DNA of 64,000 bases. Source: Bacillus sp. SA1-12. GTDB lineage: Bacteria; Bacillota; Bacilli; Bacillales; Bacillaceae. A program made the position numbers and the translations under genes. Within the stretch, counting starts at the first letter, position 1; every line of letters begins with the position of its first letter. The notes under the pieces were generated by a model. It did no database searches. It worked only from the letters and a program-made list of their open reading frames with translations, and had not been told where the DNA came from. The stretch spans positions 94,716 through 158,715 of the forward strand of contig NZ_LATZ01000009.1 in the NCBI RefSeq assembly GCF_000981385.1, given 5' to 3'. Positions 10,231-19,656 of the stretch are shown piece after piece.

Positions 10231-11469
10231 ATGGAAGCAGGAAAGAAGCTCGATTTATTAGCATTATCATCTGTTCCACTTGTAATGACATTAGGTAATT
10301 CAATGTTAATACCAGTTCTACCTCTAATATCAAAAAAGTTAAATATTAGTTCATTTCAAGTATCTTTAATCATAACAGTGTATTCGATTGTTGCGATTAT
10401 TTTAATTCCAATTGCAGGCTATTTATCAGATCGATTCGGAAGAAAGATGGTAATGGTCCCATGTTTAATAATAGCTGGCATTGGAGGAGCAGTATCTGGA
10501 TGGGCTTCTTGGCAAATAGAGAATCCGTTTATGATCATTCTATTAGGCCGTGTATTGCAGGGGATTGGCTCAGCCGGCGCCGCACCAGTTGTCATCCCTT
10601 TAGTTGGCGATATGTTTAAAGATGATGAACAGGTTAGTGCAGGATTAGGACTAACAGAAACGGCTAATACAGCCGGAAAGGTATTAAGCCCGATTATTGG
10701 TGCTGTTTTAGCTGCGTTTATTTGGTTTTTGCCTTTTTGGTTTATTCCATTTTTTAGTTTCATTAGTGTTTTATTAGTCGTCTTTCTTATCAAGGTACCA
10801 AAGAACAAGAAGAACGAAAAACAATCATTTAAAGAATTTGCCCATTGTATCGGTGATATCTTTAAAGAAAATGGCAGGTGGCTTTTTACTATCTTTATTG
10901 TAGGTTGTATTATCATGTTTGTGTTATTTGGTGTACTTTTTTATTTATCAGATATGCTTGAAACGAGATATCAAATTGATGGTATTAGAAAAGGGCTGGT
11001 ATTAGCCATCCCATTATTAGCTCTTTCTGTCAGCTCATATGTGGCAGGAAAAAAAATTGGTGAAAGTAAACAGTTAATGAAAACAGTCATTCTCATCGGG
11101 ATGGGGCTTGTCACGTTTTCATTTGTTGCGATAAGGGTCCAACACTCTTTTGTTTTTTTGGTTGCTTTTTTAGTCATAACAGGAATAGGTATTGGGATTA
11201 CATTGCCTAGTCTTGACGCTATTATTACAGAAGGGATTGAAAAAGAGCATAGGGGGACAATAACCTCAATTTATAGCTCAATGAGATTTATTGGGGTAGC
11301 TGCAGGTCCCCCGGCTTATGCTTATTTCATGACGGTTTCTGAGCATCTCATCTATTATATTTCCGGAGGAGTTAGTTTTTTATCTGTTATGATCGTTTTG
11401 CTTTTTATAAAGCCGAAAAATGATCCGCAAAAGGATTCTGATTCGAAGCAAATGCCTAAGCTCGCTTAA
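10231..11469 (+). CDS. ymfD: MFS multidrug/siderophore-type exporter (YmfD-like)
   Basis: A 12-segment major facilitator of 412 residues, DHA1 type. Motif A appears as GYLSDRFGRK after the second helix, with GRVLQGIGSAGAAPV in helix 4 (motif B/C region). It occupies the place of B. subtilis YmfD, reported as a bacillibactin exporter; I infer only drug or siderophore efflux here. A close paralogue lies at 34132 in this window. The start follows AAGGTGA. It stands alone between terminators. Confidence 0.85.
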   Translation: MEAGKKLDLLALSSVPLVMTLGNSMLIPVLPLISKKLNISSFQVSLIITVYSIVAIILIPIAGYLSDRFGRKMVMVPCLIIAGIGGAVSGWASWQIENPFMIILLGRVLQGIGSAGAAPVVIPLVGDMFKDDEQVSAGLGLTETANTAGKVLSPIIGAVLAAFIWFLPFWFIPFFSFISVLLVVFLIKVPKNKKNEKQSFKEFAHCIGDIFKENGRWLFTIFIVGCIIMFVLFGVLFYLSDMLETRYQIDGIRKGLVLAIPLLALSVSSYVAGKKIGESKQLMKTVILIGMGLVTFSFVAIRVQHSFVFLVAFLVITGIGIGITLPSLDAIITEGIEKEHRGTITSIYSSMRFIGVAAGPPAYAYFMTVSEHLIYYISGGVSFLSVMIVLLFIKPKNDPQKDSDSKQMPKLA

Positions 11470-11507
11470 CATGCTGATCCAAAGGGTATCCTTTATCAGC
11501 ATGTTTT
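11470..11507 (+). terminator. Terminator after the MFS gene
   Basis: The stem ACATGCTGAT...ATCAGCATGT with an inner AAAGG/CCTTT pair, then TTTTC. Confidence 0.75.
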
Positions 11508-11645
11508 CAATTTACGGTATATAGTCCCTAAATTAGAGAAAGACTAGAAAGTAGAAAAATGTGTATTATTTCCTTTATTATCCTCGTATTGATATAATTA
11601 CAAGCAAATGCAAAGGAATATAGCTACCATAAAAGGAGGGTCAAA

Positions 11646-12923
11646 ATGGCATTTATTGATGAACAGCTCAGCAAAGTTAATGGGCTTTCACTGCATACCG
11701 TATCAACAAAGAAATTTAAAACGAATACAATTGTTTTAAAAATGCTTGCACCTTTAAAAAAACAAGATGTTACATATAGAGCCTTACTACCGTATGTACT
11801 CCAACGAGGTACAAAAAGCTTTCCTACAAGCATAAGCTTACGTCAGCATTTAGATACATTATATGGTGCAACACTTTATGTGGACCTTTCCAAAAAAGGA
11901 GAAAACCATATTATTTCTTTCCGTATGGAAATAGCGAATGAGAAATTTCTATCTGATTCTACTCCTTTATTAGAAAAAGGAATCAAGCTTTTGGCCGAGA
12001 TTTTGTTAGAGCCTGTTCTTGACGGTAACTCATTTAAAGAAGAGGTTGTTGCTCAAGAAAAACGGACATTAAAACAGCGGATCCAGTCCGTTTATGATGA
12101 TAAGATGAGATATTCGAATTTACGTCTTGTCCAGGAAATGTGTAAGGATGAACCATATGCATTACACGTCAATGGGGAGATTGATGATGTTGAAACGATA
12201 ACAGCAACATCTCTTTACGATTATTATCAAAAAGCAATAAGTTCCGATAAAATTGATTTGTATGTTGTCGGCGATTTAGATCGACAAGAGGTAGAGGGTT
12301 ATGTAAAACAATATTTTGCTTTTGAAAATAATGAAACTCAGGTAAGTGAAGCAGTTGATAAAAAATCAATTAAAGAAAATGAAGTCATTGAAGAACAGGA
12401 TGTAAAGCAAGGCAAATTAAATATTGGTTATCGCACAAATAGTACGTACCGTGATGATGACTATTATGCTTTACAAATCTTTAATGGCATTTTCGGCGGC
12501 TTTTCCCATTCAAAACTCTTTAGTAATGTCCGTGAGAAAGCCAGCTTAGCGTATTACGCAGCATCAAGGGTAGAGAGCCATAAAGGCTTGCTTATGGTTA
12601 TGTCAGGTATAGAGGTTGAAAATTATCAAAAAGCAGTTACCATCATTCGTGAGCAAATGGCAGCAATGAAACAAGGGGATTTTTCAGATCAAGAATTGGA
12701 ACAAACCAAAGCCGTTATTCGTAATCAATTATTAGAAACAATTGATACGCCATATGGACTTGTAGAGATTGTCTATCATAATGTCATTGCTCAAATAAAT
12801 CGGCCTTTTGATGAATACTTACAAGGAATTGATGAGGTTACAAAAGAGGATGTTGTAAAGCTTGCTGAAAAAGTAGAGCTTGATACTATTTATTTCTTAA
12901 AAGGAATGGGGGTAAATCAATGA
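11646..12923 (+). CDS. ymfF: YmfF, catalytically silent M16-type peptidase homologue
   Basis: A 425-residue member of the M16 (insulinase-like) family. No HxxEH zinc motif is present, in contrast to its partner YmfH directly downstream, so it is probably the non-catalytic half of an M16 heterodimer. The C-terminal half has the typical M16 segment (FNGIFGGFSHSKLF, NVREKASLAYYA). YmfF and YmfH are linked in Bacillus to the modification of elongation factor P with YmfI. A good AAGGAGG ribosome site precedes the ATG, and the stop overlaps the ymfH start by four bases. Confidence 0.88.
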   Translation: MAFIDEQLSKVNGLSLHTVSTKKFKTNTIVLKMLAPLKKQDVTYRALLPYVLQRGTKSFPTSISLRQHLDTLYGATLYVDLSKKGENHIISFRMEIANEKFLSDSTPLLEKGIKLLAEILLEPVLDGNSFKEEVVAQEKRTLKQRIQSVYDDKMRYSNLRLVQEMCKDEPYALHVNGEIDDVETITATSLYDYYQKAISSDKIDLYVVGDLDRQEVEGYVKQYFAFENNETQVSEAVDKKSIKENEVIEEQDVKQGKLNIGYRTNSTYRDDDYYALQIFNGIFGGFSHSKLFSNVREKASLAYYAASRVESHKGLLMVMSGIEVENYQKAVTIIREQMAAMKQGDFSDQELEQTKAVIRNQLLETIDTPYGLVEIVYHNVIAQINRPFDEYLQGIDEVTKEDVVKLAEKVELDTIYFLKGMGVNQ

Positions 12924-14206
12924 CAAATCCTATTCGTTTTGAGCAGCTTCAAGAAGAGCTATATTATGAAAAAATGGAAAATGGCCTTGATGTTTATGTA
13001 TTACCTAAAAAAGGCTTTAACAAAACGTATGCAACCTTCACAACGAAATATGGGTCAATTGATAATCGCTTTATACCGCTAGATCAAAATGAAATGATCA
13101 CAGTTCCTGACGGGATTGCCCATTTTCTAGAGCATAAGCTATTTGAGAAAGAAGATGGAGATGTGTTTCAGCAATTTAGTAAACAAGGCGCTTCTGCTAA
13201 TGCATTTACCTCATTTACTAGAACAGCCTATTTATTCTCAAGTACAAGCAATGTAGAGCGGAATCTTGAAACATTAATGGATTTTGTACAAACACCTTAT
13301 TTCTCTGAGCAAACGGTTGAAAAAGAAAAGGGCATCATCGGTCAAGAGATTAATATGTATGATGATAATCCTGACTGGCGGTTATACTTTGGTTTAATTC
13401 AAAATCTTTATCAGCATCATCCGGTAAGAATTGATATTGCAGGCACAATTGATTCGATTGCTAAAATTACAAAAGATTCCTTATATGAATGTTACAATAC
13501 GTTCTACCATCCAAGTAATATGCTGTTATTTGTTGTTGGAGCGGTTGAACCGGAAGCCATTTTAAATCAAGTTAGGGAAAACCAGAAGAAAAAGGATTTT
13601 ACTGCCCAATCTGACATAAAGCGAGAATTCCCGACTGAACCTGTTGAAGTGTACAAGAAAGTGGAAAAACTAAAGATGAATGTGCAGGGGTCAAAATGCT
13701 TAGTTGGTTTAAAAGCAAAAAATCCAAATCGTTCTGGTACGGAATTATTAAAATATGAACTGTCAATGAACATCATTCTCGATATACTGTTTAGTAAAAG
13801 CTCAAAGAATTATGAAGATCTTTACAGTGAAGGTCTTATTGATGATACCTTCAGCTATGATTATACAGAAGAAAAAGGATTTGGCTTTGCTATGATTGGC
13901 GGCGATACTGAGGACCCTGATAAGCTTGCAGAGCGTATACAAGACATCCTATTAAAGGCAAAAACTGAAGGTGTTGATTTTACAACATTTGATGCTGCCA
14001 AGAATAAAAAGATCGGTGCATTTTTAAGAGCTATTAACTCACCGGAATATATAGCAAACCAATTCACAAGATATGCATTTAATGAAATGAAACTTTTTGA
14101 TGTTGTACCGACACTTGAATCATTAACAAAAGAAGAAATCACTACGATTCTTCAGGATGCTGTGGATGAAGAGTTATTTACAGTATGTCAGGTTATTCCA
14201 AAGTAA
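12920..14206 (+). CDS. ymfH: YmfH, M16-family zinc protease
   Basis: A 428-residue M16 metallopeptidase with an intact inverted zinc motif HFLEH (within GIAHFLEHKLF) and the downstream glutamate region. It should supply the active site for a heterodimer with YmfF. The four-base overlap with ymfF supports matched production. The next gene, ymfI, modifies EF-P, and the family is annotated as EF-P 5-aminopentanol modification-associated. The substrate is not evident. A very long hairpin separates it from ymfI. Confidence 0.9.
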   Translation: MTNPIRFEQLQEELYYEKMENGLDVYVLPKKGFNKTYATFTTKYGSIDNRFIPLDQNEMITVPDGIAHFLEHKLFEKEDGDVFQQFSKQGASANAFTSFTRTAYLFSSTSNVERNLETLMDFVQTPYFSEQTVEKEKGIIGQEINMYDDNPDWRLYFGLIQNLYQHHPVRIDIAGTIDSIAKITKDSLYECYNTFYHPSNMLLFVVGAVEPEAILNQVRENQKKKDFTAQSDIKREFPTEPVEVYKKVEKLKMNVQGSKCLVGLKAKNPNRSGTELLKYELSMNIILDILFSKSSKNYEDLYSEGLIDDTFSYDYTEEKGFGFAMIGGDTEDPDKLAERIQDILLKAKTEGVDFTTFDAAKNKKIGAFLRAINSPEYIANQFTRYAFNEMKLFDVVPTLESLTKEEITTILQDAVDEELFTVCQVIPK

Positions 14207-14231
14207 GGAAATACGATTTTTTTGAGGATTG

Positions 14232-14348
14232 AAAGAGGCAGTCTCAAAACTAAAGGGTCAGACCCGTACAACACATTATATAGGATCTAAAATGCCTATA
14301 CTGATGTTTGTAGGAGGATTCAGACCCTTTTGAGACAGCCTCTTTTTT
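14232..14348. terminator. Long-stem hairpin with GGGTCTGACCC-type arms
   Basis: The outer arms GAGGC-GTCTCAAAA and TTTTGAGAC-GCCTC enclose AGGGTCAGACCC and its complement, with a T-run after the distal arm. It is a member of a repeated hairpin family in this window. Confidence 0.7.
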
Positions 14349-14363
14349 TGGAGAGGAGAAAAA

Positions 14364-15080
14364 ATGGATAAATATGCTTTAATTACTGGAGCAAGCGGCG
14401 GTATCGGAACAGCCATTACGAAACAGCTAATGGAAGATGGCTATCATGTCTACGTCCATTATCATCAAAATGAACATGCCATTAAAGAATTGATTGAAAC
14501 CAGAGGGAATCATAGAATGATTATTCCAATCCATGCAGATTTAGCTCATCCAAATGGTTGTAATGAAGTAATAAATAACATTCAGATGCCAATTGATTTG
14601 CTTGTATTAACAAGTGGTATGAGCTATTACGGTTTAGTGACAGATATGAGTGATGATGAAATCGATCAAATGATTAACCTCCATATATCAACACCATTTC
14701 GATTAACTCAAAGGTTGATTCCCACATTAAGAAGCAGAAAAGGAAACATCATTGTCATTTCATCTATTTGGGGAAATGTAGGAGCATCGTGTGAAGTGCT
14801 GTACTCCATGGTAAAAGGTGGCCAAAATTCGTTCGTAAAAGCACTTGCAAAGGAGTTAGCTCCTAGTCAAATTCGAGTAAATGCAATTGCACCTGGTGCG
14901 ATTGATACCCGCATGCTTTCAACTTTTTCTGAGGAGGAATTAAAGGTGCTAAAAGATGAAATTCCGCTCGGCCGTTTAGGCCTTCCTCATGAGATTGCCC
15001 AAACGGTTTCCTTTTTAGCATCACCAAAAGCCTCATATATTACTGGACAAGTTTTGTCGGTTGATGGAGGATGGTACTAA
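14364..15080 (+). CDS. ymfI: YmfI, SDR reductase acting on EF-P (5-aminopentanone reductase)
   Basis: A 238-residue short-chain dehydrogenase. It has the nucleotide motif TGASGGIG at the N-terminus, catalytic Ser in VISSIWG and YSMVK with the Tyr/Lys pair, and ends with the usual GQVLSVDGGWY. In B. subtilis YmfI reduces 5-aminopentanone on Lys of elongation factor P to 5-aminopentanol. The neighbouring ymfF and ymfH support that role over the FabG-like reaction suggested by homology alone. A strong GGAGAGGAG ribosome site is present. Confidence 0.88.
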   Translation: MDKYALITGASGGIGTAITKQLMEDGYHVYVHYHQNEHAIKELIETRGNHRMIIPIHADLAHPNGCNEVINNIQMPIDLLVLTSGMSYYGLVTDMSDDEIDQMINLHISTPFRLTQRLIPTLRSRKGNIIVISSIWGNVGASCEVLYSMVKGGQNSFVKALAKELAPSQIRVNAIAPGAIDTRMLSTFSEEELKVLKDEIPLGRLGLPHEIAQTVSFLASPKASYITGQVLSVDGGWY

Positions 15081-15205
15081 TTAGCAAAATGTTTAAAGTG
15101 GTTAATACATCTATAAGCAATAAATAAGCTTTTCAAAATTAGGTGGAATAAAAACGCGATTTCAAGGAATAATAAGCTTGTAACAACTATAAAGGAGGTA
15201 CTCCT

Positions 15206-15463
15206 ATGTCTGTTTTAGAAAATTGGGATGAGTGGAAAAATTTCCTTGGTGACCGTTTAAATCATGCTCAAAACGAAGGAATGAATGAACAGGTTATTAA
15301 TAACCTCGCATTCGAAGTGGGTGACTACTTAGCAAAGCAAGTGGACCCTAAAAACACTCAAGAAAGAGTTTTAGCAGATCTTTGGAGTGTTGCTTCTGAA
15401 CAAGAGAAACATGCAATCGCAAGTATGATGGTTAAACTTGTTCAAAATAACGGTTCGCATTAA
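15206..15463 (+). CDS. ymfJ: YmfJ, DUF3243 protein
   Basis: An 85-residue soluble protein of the DUF3243 family, recognised by its N-terminal SVLENWDEWKNFLGDRL and its position between ymfI and ymfK. It appears all-helical with no membrane segment. A perfect AAAGGAGG ribosome site precedes the ATG and a strong terminator follows, so it may be a single-gene transcript. The function is unknown. Confidence 0.88.
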   Translation: MSVLENWDEWKNFLGDRLNHAQNEGMNEQVINNLAFEVGDYLAKQVDPKNTQERVLADLWSVASEQEKHAIASMMVKLVQNNGSH

Positions 15464-15491
15464 AAAAGAGAGGAGCTAATCCTCTCTTTTT
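15464..15491 (+). terminator. Terminator after ymfJ
   Basis: AAAGAGAGGA / TCCTCTCTTT stem with a five-base loop and T-run. Confidence 0.85.
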
Positions 15492-15705
15492 CACTATGTT
15501 CTTTTTGTTTAGACCCGAGTACAGAAACAGATATACACTCTTATAACAGGGAGCAGAGTATTTGATTACCAGTGCATTTTGCGATTAATGAACCTCATCT
15601 TGATACCACTTTTGCAAGGTGTCTTCCGCTTTTCTTTTTGTTCTTTCTTCTTTTGGAAAAATCATATATTATAGGTTATAGTGGTTGGTTAAAGGGGGTT
15701 TTATT

Positions 15706-16497
15706 ATGCCATATGAGTGGTATTTAGAATATGAAATACAAAAAAATCGTCCAGGGCTTCTCGGAGATGTTTCTTCCTTATTAGGGATGCTGTCCATCAA
15801 TATCATCACCATAAATGGGGTGGATGATTCACGTCGCGGGCTATTATTAAAATGTGAAAGTAATGACCAAGTTCGCAGGCTTGAATCGATTCTAGCCACC
15901 ATGGATCATATAACAGTGACAAAACTTCGAGTTCCAAAGCTTCGAGACAGATTAGCTGTACGACATGGACGTTATATTCAGCGAGATGCTGATGATAAAA
16001 AAACTTTTCGGTTTGTCCGGGATGAGCTTGGACTATTAGTTGATTTTATGGCAGAATTATATAAGCAGGAAGGCCATAAATTAATCGGAATTCGAGGTAT
16101 GCCGAGGGTTGGTAAAACTGAATCAATTGTTGCATCAAGCGTTTGTGCCAATAAAAAATGGCTTTTTGTTTCTTCGACTTTGCTAAAGCAAACGATTCGC
16201 AGCCAATTGATTGCAGATGAATACAGTGAGGATAATGTTTTCATCATCGATGGAATTGTTTCTACACGAAGAGGTTCTGAACAGCATCTACAGCTAGTAA
16301 GAGAAATTATGAGGCTGTCTGCAACAAAAGTTGTAGAGCATCCTGATATTTTTGTGCAAAATACAGAATATACAATTGAAGATTTTGATTATATAATAGA
16401 AATTCGTAATGAGCCTGATGAGGAAATTACATACAAAGATGCTGAAGAACCACATATGATGTTTGATTCTTCAAGTCTTTCAGGCTTTGACTTTTAA
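15706..16497 (+). CDS. ymfK: YmfK, ACT-like plus P-loop protein (DUF3388)
   Basis: A 263-residue protein of the DUF3388 family. The N-terminal ~75 residues look like an ACT fold (EIQKNRPGLLGDVSSLLGML). Residues from about 120 carry a Walker A-like GMPRVGKTES. I chose ATG 15706 because AAAGGGGGT lies eight bases upstream and the family begins with xEWYLEYEI; an upstream in-frame TTG at 15685 would bury the ribosome site. It is followed closely by ymfM. Possibly a ligand-sensing NTPase; the function is unknown. Confidence 0.85.
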   Translation: MPYEWYLEYEIQKNRPGLLGDVSSLLGMLSINIITINGVDDSRRGLLLKCESNDQVRRLESILATMDHITVTKLRVPKLRDRLAVRHGRYIQRDADDKKTFRFVRDELGLLVDFMAELYKQEGHKLIGIRGMPRVGKTESIVASSVCANKKWLFVSSTLLKQTIRSQLIADEYSEDNVFIIDGIVSTRRGSEQHLQLVREIMRLSATKVVEHPDIFVQNTEYTIEDFDYIIEIRNEPDEEITYKDAEEPHMMFDSSSLSGFDF

Positions 16498-16513
16498 ATA
16501 TGGGGTGTTACGG

Positions 16514-17392
16514 TTGAGTGAATTAGGAAATCGACTGAAACAAGCAAGAGAAGAAAAAAACATTAGCTTGGATGACCTTCAATCAATAACAAAAATACAA
16601 AAACGGTATCTGCTTGGTATTGAAGAAGGTAATTATTCAATGATCCCTGGTAAATTCTATGTTCGCGCATTTATTAAGCAATATGCTGAAGCGGTGAATT
16701 TAGATCCAGAGATGATCTTTGAAGAATATAAAAATGAAATTCCGAGTACATATAACGATGATTTACCGGAACAGCTTTCTAGAGTAAAAACACATAAACA
16801 GCTTCCTAAATCTGCATCTAAGTTTCTTGATCTGCTGCCAAGGTTATTAATAGTTGCAGCCGTTGTTCTTATTGCAATTGTTTTTTGGGTATGGAGACAA
16901 AACGCTGCAGATAGTAATCCGGGCGAAGAGGCAACAAAAGTCGAAAATCGAAATGAATATACGAACAATGTAGAAAATACGGCAACGGGCAATAAAGAAG
17001 AGGAGCAAGAGGGAGATGTTCAGGAAGAAACACCACCTGTTGAGGAAGAAGTTGAACAGGAACCGGAAACTCCTGCACAAACTTTAACAGTAAATGGGAA
17101 AGCGGGCACGACAACAACATATGGCCTCTCTGGTGCAGAATCGTTTAAATTAGAAGTTATTGCCAAAGGCAGAACATGGGTTAGTATAAAAAATGGAAAA
17201 GGTAAGAGCTTCTTTGGTGCAGAAGTTGCTCAAGGAGAGTCTCAATCCTTTGATTTGACAGCTGAATCAGAAATAACAGTAAGAGTCGGAAATGTTCCGG
17301 GCACTGATCTAAAAATCAATGGCCAGCTTTTACAATATGAAGATGCTAAGACAACACCTCAAAACATTAAGATTATTTATAGCAAAGAATAG
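16514..17392 (+). CDS. ymfM: RodZ-like cell-shape protein YmfM
   Basis: A 292-residue RodZ/YmfM homologue. Residues 1-90 are a RodZ-type helix-turn-helix (LGNRLKQAREEKNISLDDLQ) that in the family contacts MreB. One transmembrane helix follows at about 115-135 (LLIVAAVVLIAIVFWVW). After it come an acidic Glu/Thr/Pro linker and an extracellular beta domain (DUF4115). The start is a TTG at 16514 behind GGGGTG; GTG 16505 is an alternative. It lies 16 bases after ymfK and upstream of pgsA, as in other Bacillus. Confidence 0.9.
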   Translation: MSELGNRLKQAREEKNISLDDLQSITKIQKRYLLGIEEGNYSMIPGKFYVRAFIKQYAEAVNLDPEMIFEEYKNEIPSTYNDDLPEQLSRVKTHKQLPKSASKFLDLLPRLLIVAAVVLIAIVFWVWRQNAADSNPGEEATKVENRNEYTNNVENTATGNKEEEQEGDVQEETPPVEEEVEQEPETPAQTLTVNGKAGTTTTYGLSGAESFKLEVIAKGRTWVSIKNGKGKSFFGAEVAQGESQSFDLTAESEITVRVGNVPGTDLKINGQLLQYEDAKTTPQNIKIIYSKE

Positions 17393-17566
17393 GGATTGAT
17401 TCATGTTTACGTGTCAAGCGCCTCTTCCTTCTATATGTTGGAGGAGGTCCTAGGCATTATTTTGGGTCATCCTATTTTCTGTTTTTAATGCTGAAAGTAA
17501 GATAATCTCCTTTCTGATAATGACCGCATTTTAGTACATAACACAGTAATTTGGAGGGAAAAATCA

Positions 17567-18145
17567 ATGAATTTACCTAATAAAATAACGATTTCGAGAA
17601 TATTCTTAATACCTGTTTTTATGGTGATCATGCTTGCGCCATTGGACTGGGGTGAATTAACATTCGGCTCTGAATCGATTTTAGTCACCCATTTTATTGG
17701 GGCACTAATCTTTATTATTGCTTCAACCACAGACTGGATTGACGGTTACTATGCCCGCAAACTTAATATGGTGACAAACCTTGGAAAATTTTTAGATCCT
17801 TTAGCAGACAAACTTCTTGTTTCTGCTGCTTTAATTATTTTGGTGCAGCTCGAGCTGGCACCTTCCTGGATGGTAATTCTTATTATCAGCCGTGAGTTTG
17901 TTGTGACAGGATTAAGAGCTATTTTAGCAGGTGAAGGGGAAGTTGTTGCAGCTAATATGCTAGGAAAGATCAAAACGTGGACACAAATTGTTGCCATTTC
18001 GGCATTATTGCTTCATAACCTTCCATTTGAGTTTATAAATTTACCCTTTGGCATGATCGCATTATGGGTTGCTACCTTTTTCACCGTAATATCTGGCTGG
18101 GATTATTTAAATAAAAATAAACATGTGTTTATTAATTCCAAGTAA
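17567..18145 (+). CDS. pgsA: CDP-diacylglycerol-glycerol-3-phosphate 3-phosphatidyltransferase
   Basis: A 192-residue membrane enzyme that makes phosphatidylglycerol-phosphate, the committed step to phosphatidylglycerol. The CDP-alcohol phosphotransferase motif DG-x2-AR-x8-G-x3-D-x3-D is visible as [23 protein letters not shown]. Five to six hydrophobic segments are predicted. A TTGGAGGG ribosome site precedes the ATG. It ends 25 bases before cinA with no terminator, so pgsA and cinA are probably co-transcribed. Confidence 0.95.
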   Translation: MNLPNKITISRIFLIPVFMVIMLAPLDWGELTFGSESILVTHFIGALIFIIASTTDWIDGYYARKLNMVTNLGKFLDPLADKLLVSAALIILVQLELAPSWMVILIISREFVVTGLRAILAGEGEVVAANMLGKIKTWTQIVAISALLLHNLPFEFINLPFGMIALWVATFFTVISGWDYLNKNKHVFINSK

Positions 18146-18170
18146 TCTTGAAACCTATAGGAGGATATTG

Positions 18171-19421
18171 ATGAATATTCGCACTGAAATAATTGCGGTC
18201 GGCTCTGAATTATTGTTAGGACAAATTGTGAATAGCAATGCGCAATTTTTATCACTTGAGCTTGCCGAGCTTGGCATGAATGTTTATTATCACACCGTTG
18301 TTGGTGACAATCCTACGCGGGTTGAACAAGCGATTAAGATCGCCAGGGAACGCTCAAATATTATAATTTTCACGGGTGGTTTGGGACCTACAAAAGACGA
18401 TTTAACGAAAGAAACAATCGCAAAGACACTTGGTAAAAAGCTTGTATTTGATCAGGAAGCCCTTGAAAGCATCGAACAATACTTTGTTCAAACGAAACGG
18501 ATCATGTCTGAAAACAATAAAAAGCAAGCACTTGTTTTAGAGGATTCATACATATTAAAAAATGATTATGGGATGGCGCCTGGAATGGCTTTAGAAGCAG
18601 ATCAAACGATTTATATGCTGCTGCCGGGTCCTCCAAGTGAAATGAAACCGATGTTTCAAAACTATGGGCGGGAATATTTTGAAAAGCAGCTTGGATTTCA
18701 AGAAAAGATTATTTCTCGTGTGCTAAGGTACTTCGGAATTGGCGAATCACAGCTTGAAACCGACATTCAGGATATCATTGATGAGCAGTTAAATCCTACT
18801 GTTGCCCCATTAGCTGCTGATGGAGAGGTAACGTTGCGCTTAACCGCCAAGCATCAAGACGAACATGTTGCAAAACAGCTGCTAGATGAACTTGAGCAAA
18901 AAATCCAATCTCGTGTTGGCGAATTTTTTTATGGTTATGAACAAACAACTTTACCCCAAGAATTAAAAAAACTTTTACTTGCAAAGAAAAAAACAGTTTC
19001 AGCCGCTGAAAGCCTGACAGGCGGCATGTTTTCTGAACAGATAACAGCATTGGATGGTGCTTCGCAACTATTTAAGGGCAGTGTTGTTTGCTATACAAAT
19101 GAGATCAAGGAACAACTGCTAAATGTTTCAAAACAAACACTGGATAAATATGGGGCAGTCAGTGAAGAATGTGCAAAAGAAATGGCTGATCAAATCCGGA
19201 AACTATCAAACAGTGATATCGGAATCAGCTTTACAGGTGTTGCCGGACCCCAGCCTCTTGAAGATAAGCCTGTCGGTACTGTCTTTATGGGTATTTCGTT
19301 TAGTGGAAAAGAAACGCAAGTTTATCGATTTCATTTTGCCGGCTCTAGAAATGGCATCCGTGTAAGAACGGTAAAGTATGGATGTCATTATTTAGTCAAA
19401 CTATTATCGGAAATAGAATGA
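18171..19421 (+). CDS. cinA: CinA, competence/damage-inducible nicotinamide-nucleotide amidase family protein
   Basis: A 416-residue two-domain protein. Residues about 1-170 form the MoCF/ADP-ribose-pyrophosphatase-like domain ([24 protein letters not shown]). The C-terminal ~160 residues are the PncC amidase domain ([20 protein letters not shown]). ATG 18171 follows AGGAGG; an upstream in-frame ATG at 18123 lies inside pgsA and lacks a ribosome site. It sits directly upstream of recA, and the pair is commonly linked in Firmicutes, though here recA has its own LexA-type promoter. Confidence 0.93.
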   Translation: MNIRTEIIAVGSELLLGQIVNSNAQFLSLELAELGMNVYYHTVVGDNPTRVEQAIKIARERSNIIIFTGGLGPTKDDLTKETIAKTLGKKLVFDQEALESIEQYFVQTKRIMSENNKKQALVLEDSYILKNDYGMAPGMALEADQTIYMLLPGPPSEMKPMFQNYGREYFEKQLGFQEKIISRVLRYFGIGESQLETDIQDIIDEQLNPTVAPLAADGEVTLRLTAKHQDEHVAKQLLDELEQKIQSRVGEFFYGYEQTTLPQELKKLLLAKKKTVSAAESLTGGMFSEQITALDGASQLFKGSVVCYTNEIKEQLLNVSKQTLDKYGAVSEECAKEMADQIRKLSNSDIGISFTGVAGPQPLEDKPVGTVFMGISFSGKETQVYRFHFAGSRNGIRVRTVKYGCHYLVKLLSEIE

Positions 19422-19574
19422 TATAATATATTTTCTTATGGGATCTGATTTGGCAGATCCTCTTTTCTTTCTATAAATATATAAAATTCATTTTTATAGC
19501 AATTCTTATAGTTAAATAGTTGTTATTCTATAAAGTAAAGTGAAAAATAAGAGGATTTTGCGATGAAAAATAAT

Positions 19575-19625
19575 CGAATAAATGTTCGATTATTGCTTGG
19601 CAAACGGCTAAAAAAGGGGTATATT
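19575..19625 (+). promoter_or_regulatory. LexA (SOS) box and SigA promoter of recA
   Basis: CGAATAAATGTTCG at 19575-19588 closely matches the Bacillus LexA/DinR consensus CGAACN4GTTCG. A SigA promoter follows: TTGGCA at 19597-19602, 17-base spacer, TATATT at 19620-19625. This gives DNA-damage-inducible recA expression. Confidence 0.85.
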
Positions 19626-19656
19626 TATTATAGATTCATTTAAAGGAGGAAATTTT

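Noticed and set aside
10034..10261. 75-codon frame before the MFS gene
   Set aside because: It runs through a perfect 17-bp terminator hairpin and has no ribosome site.
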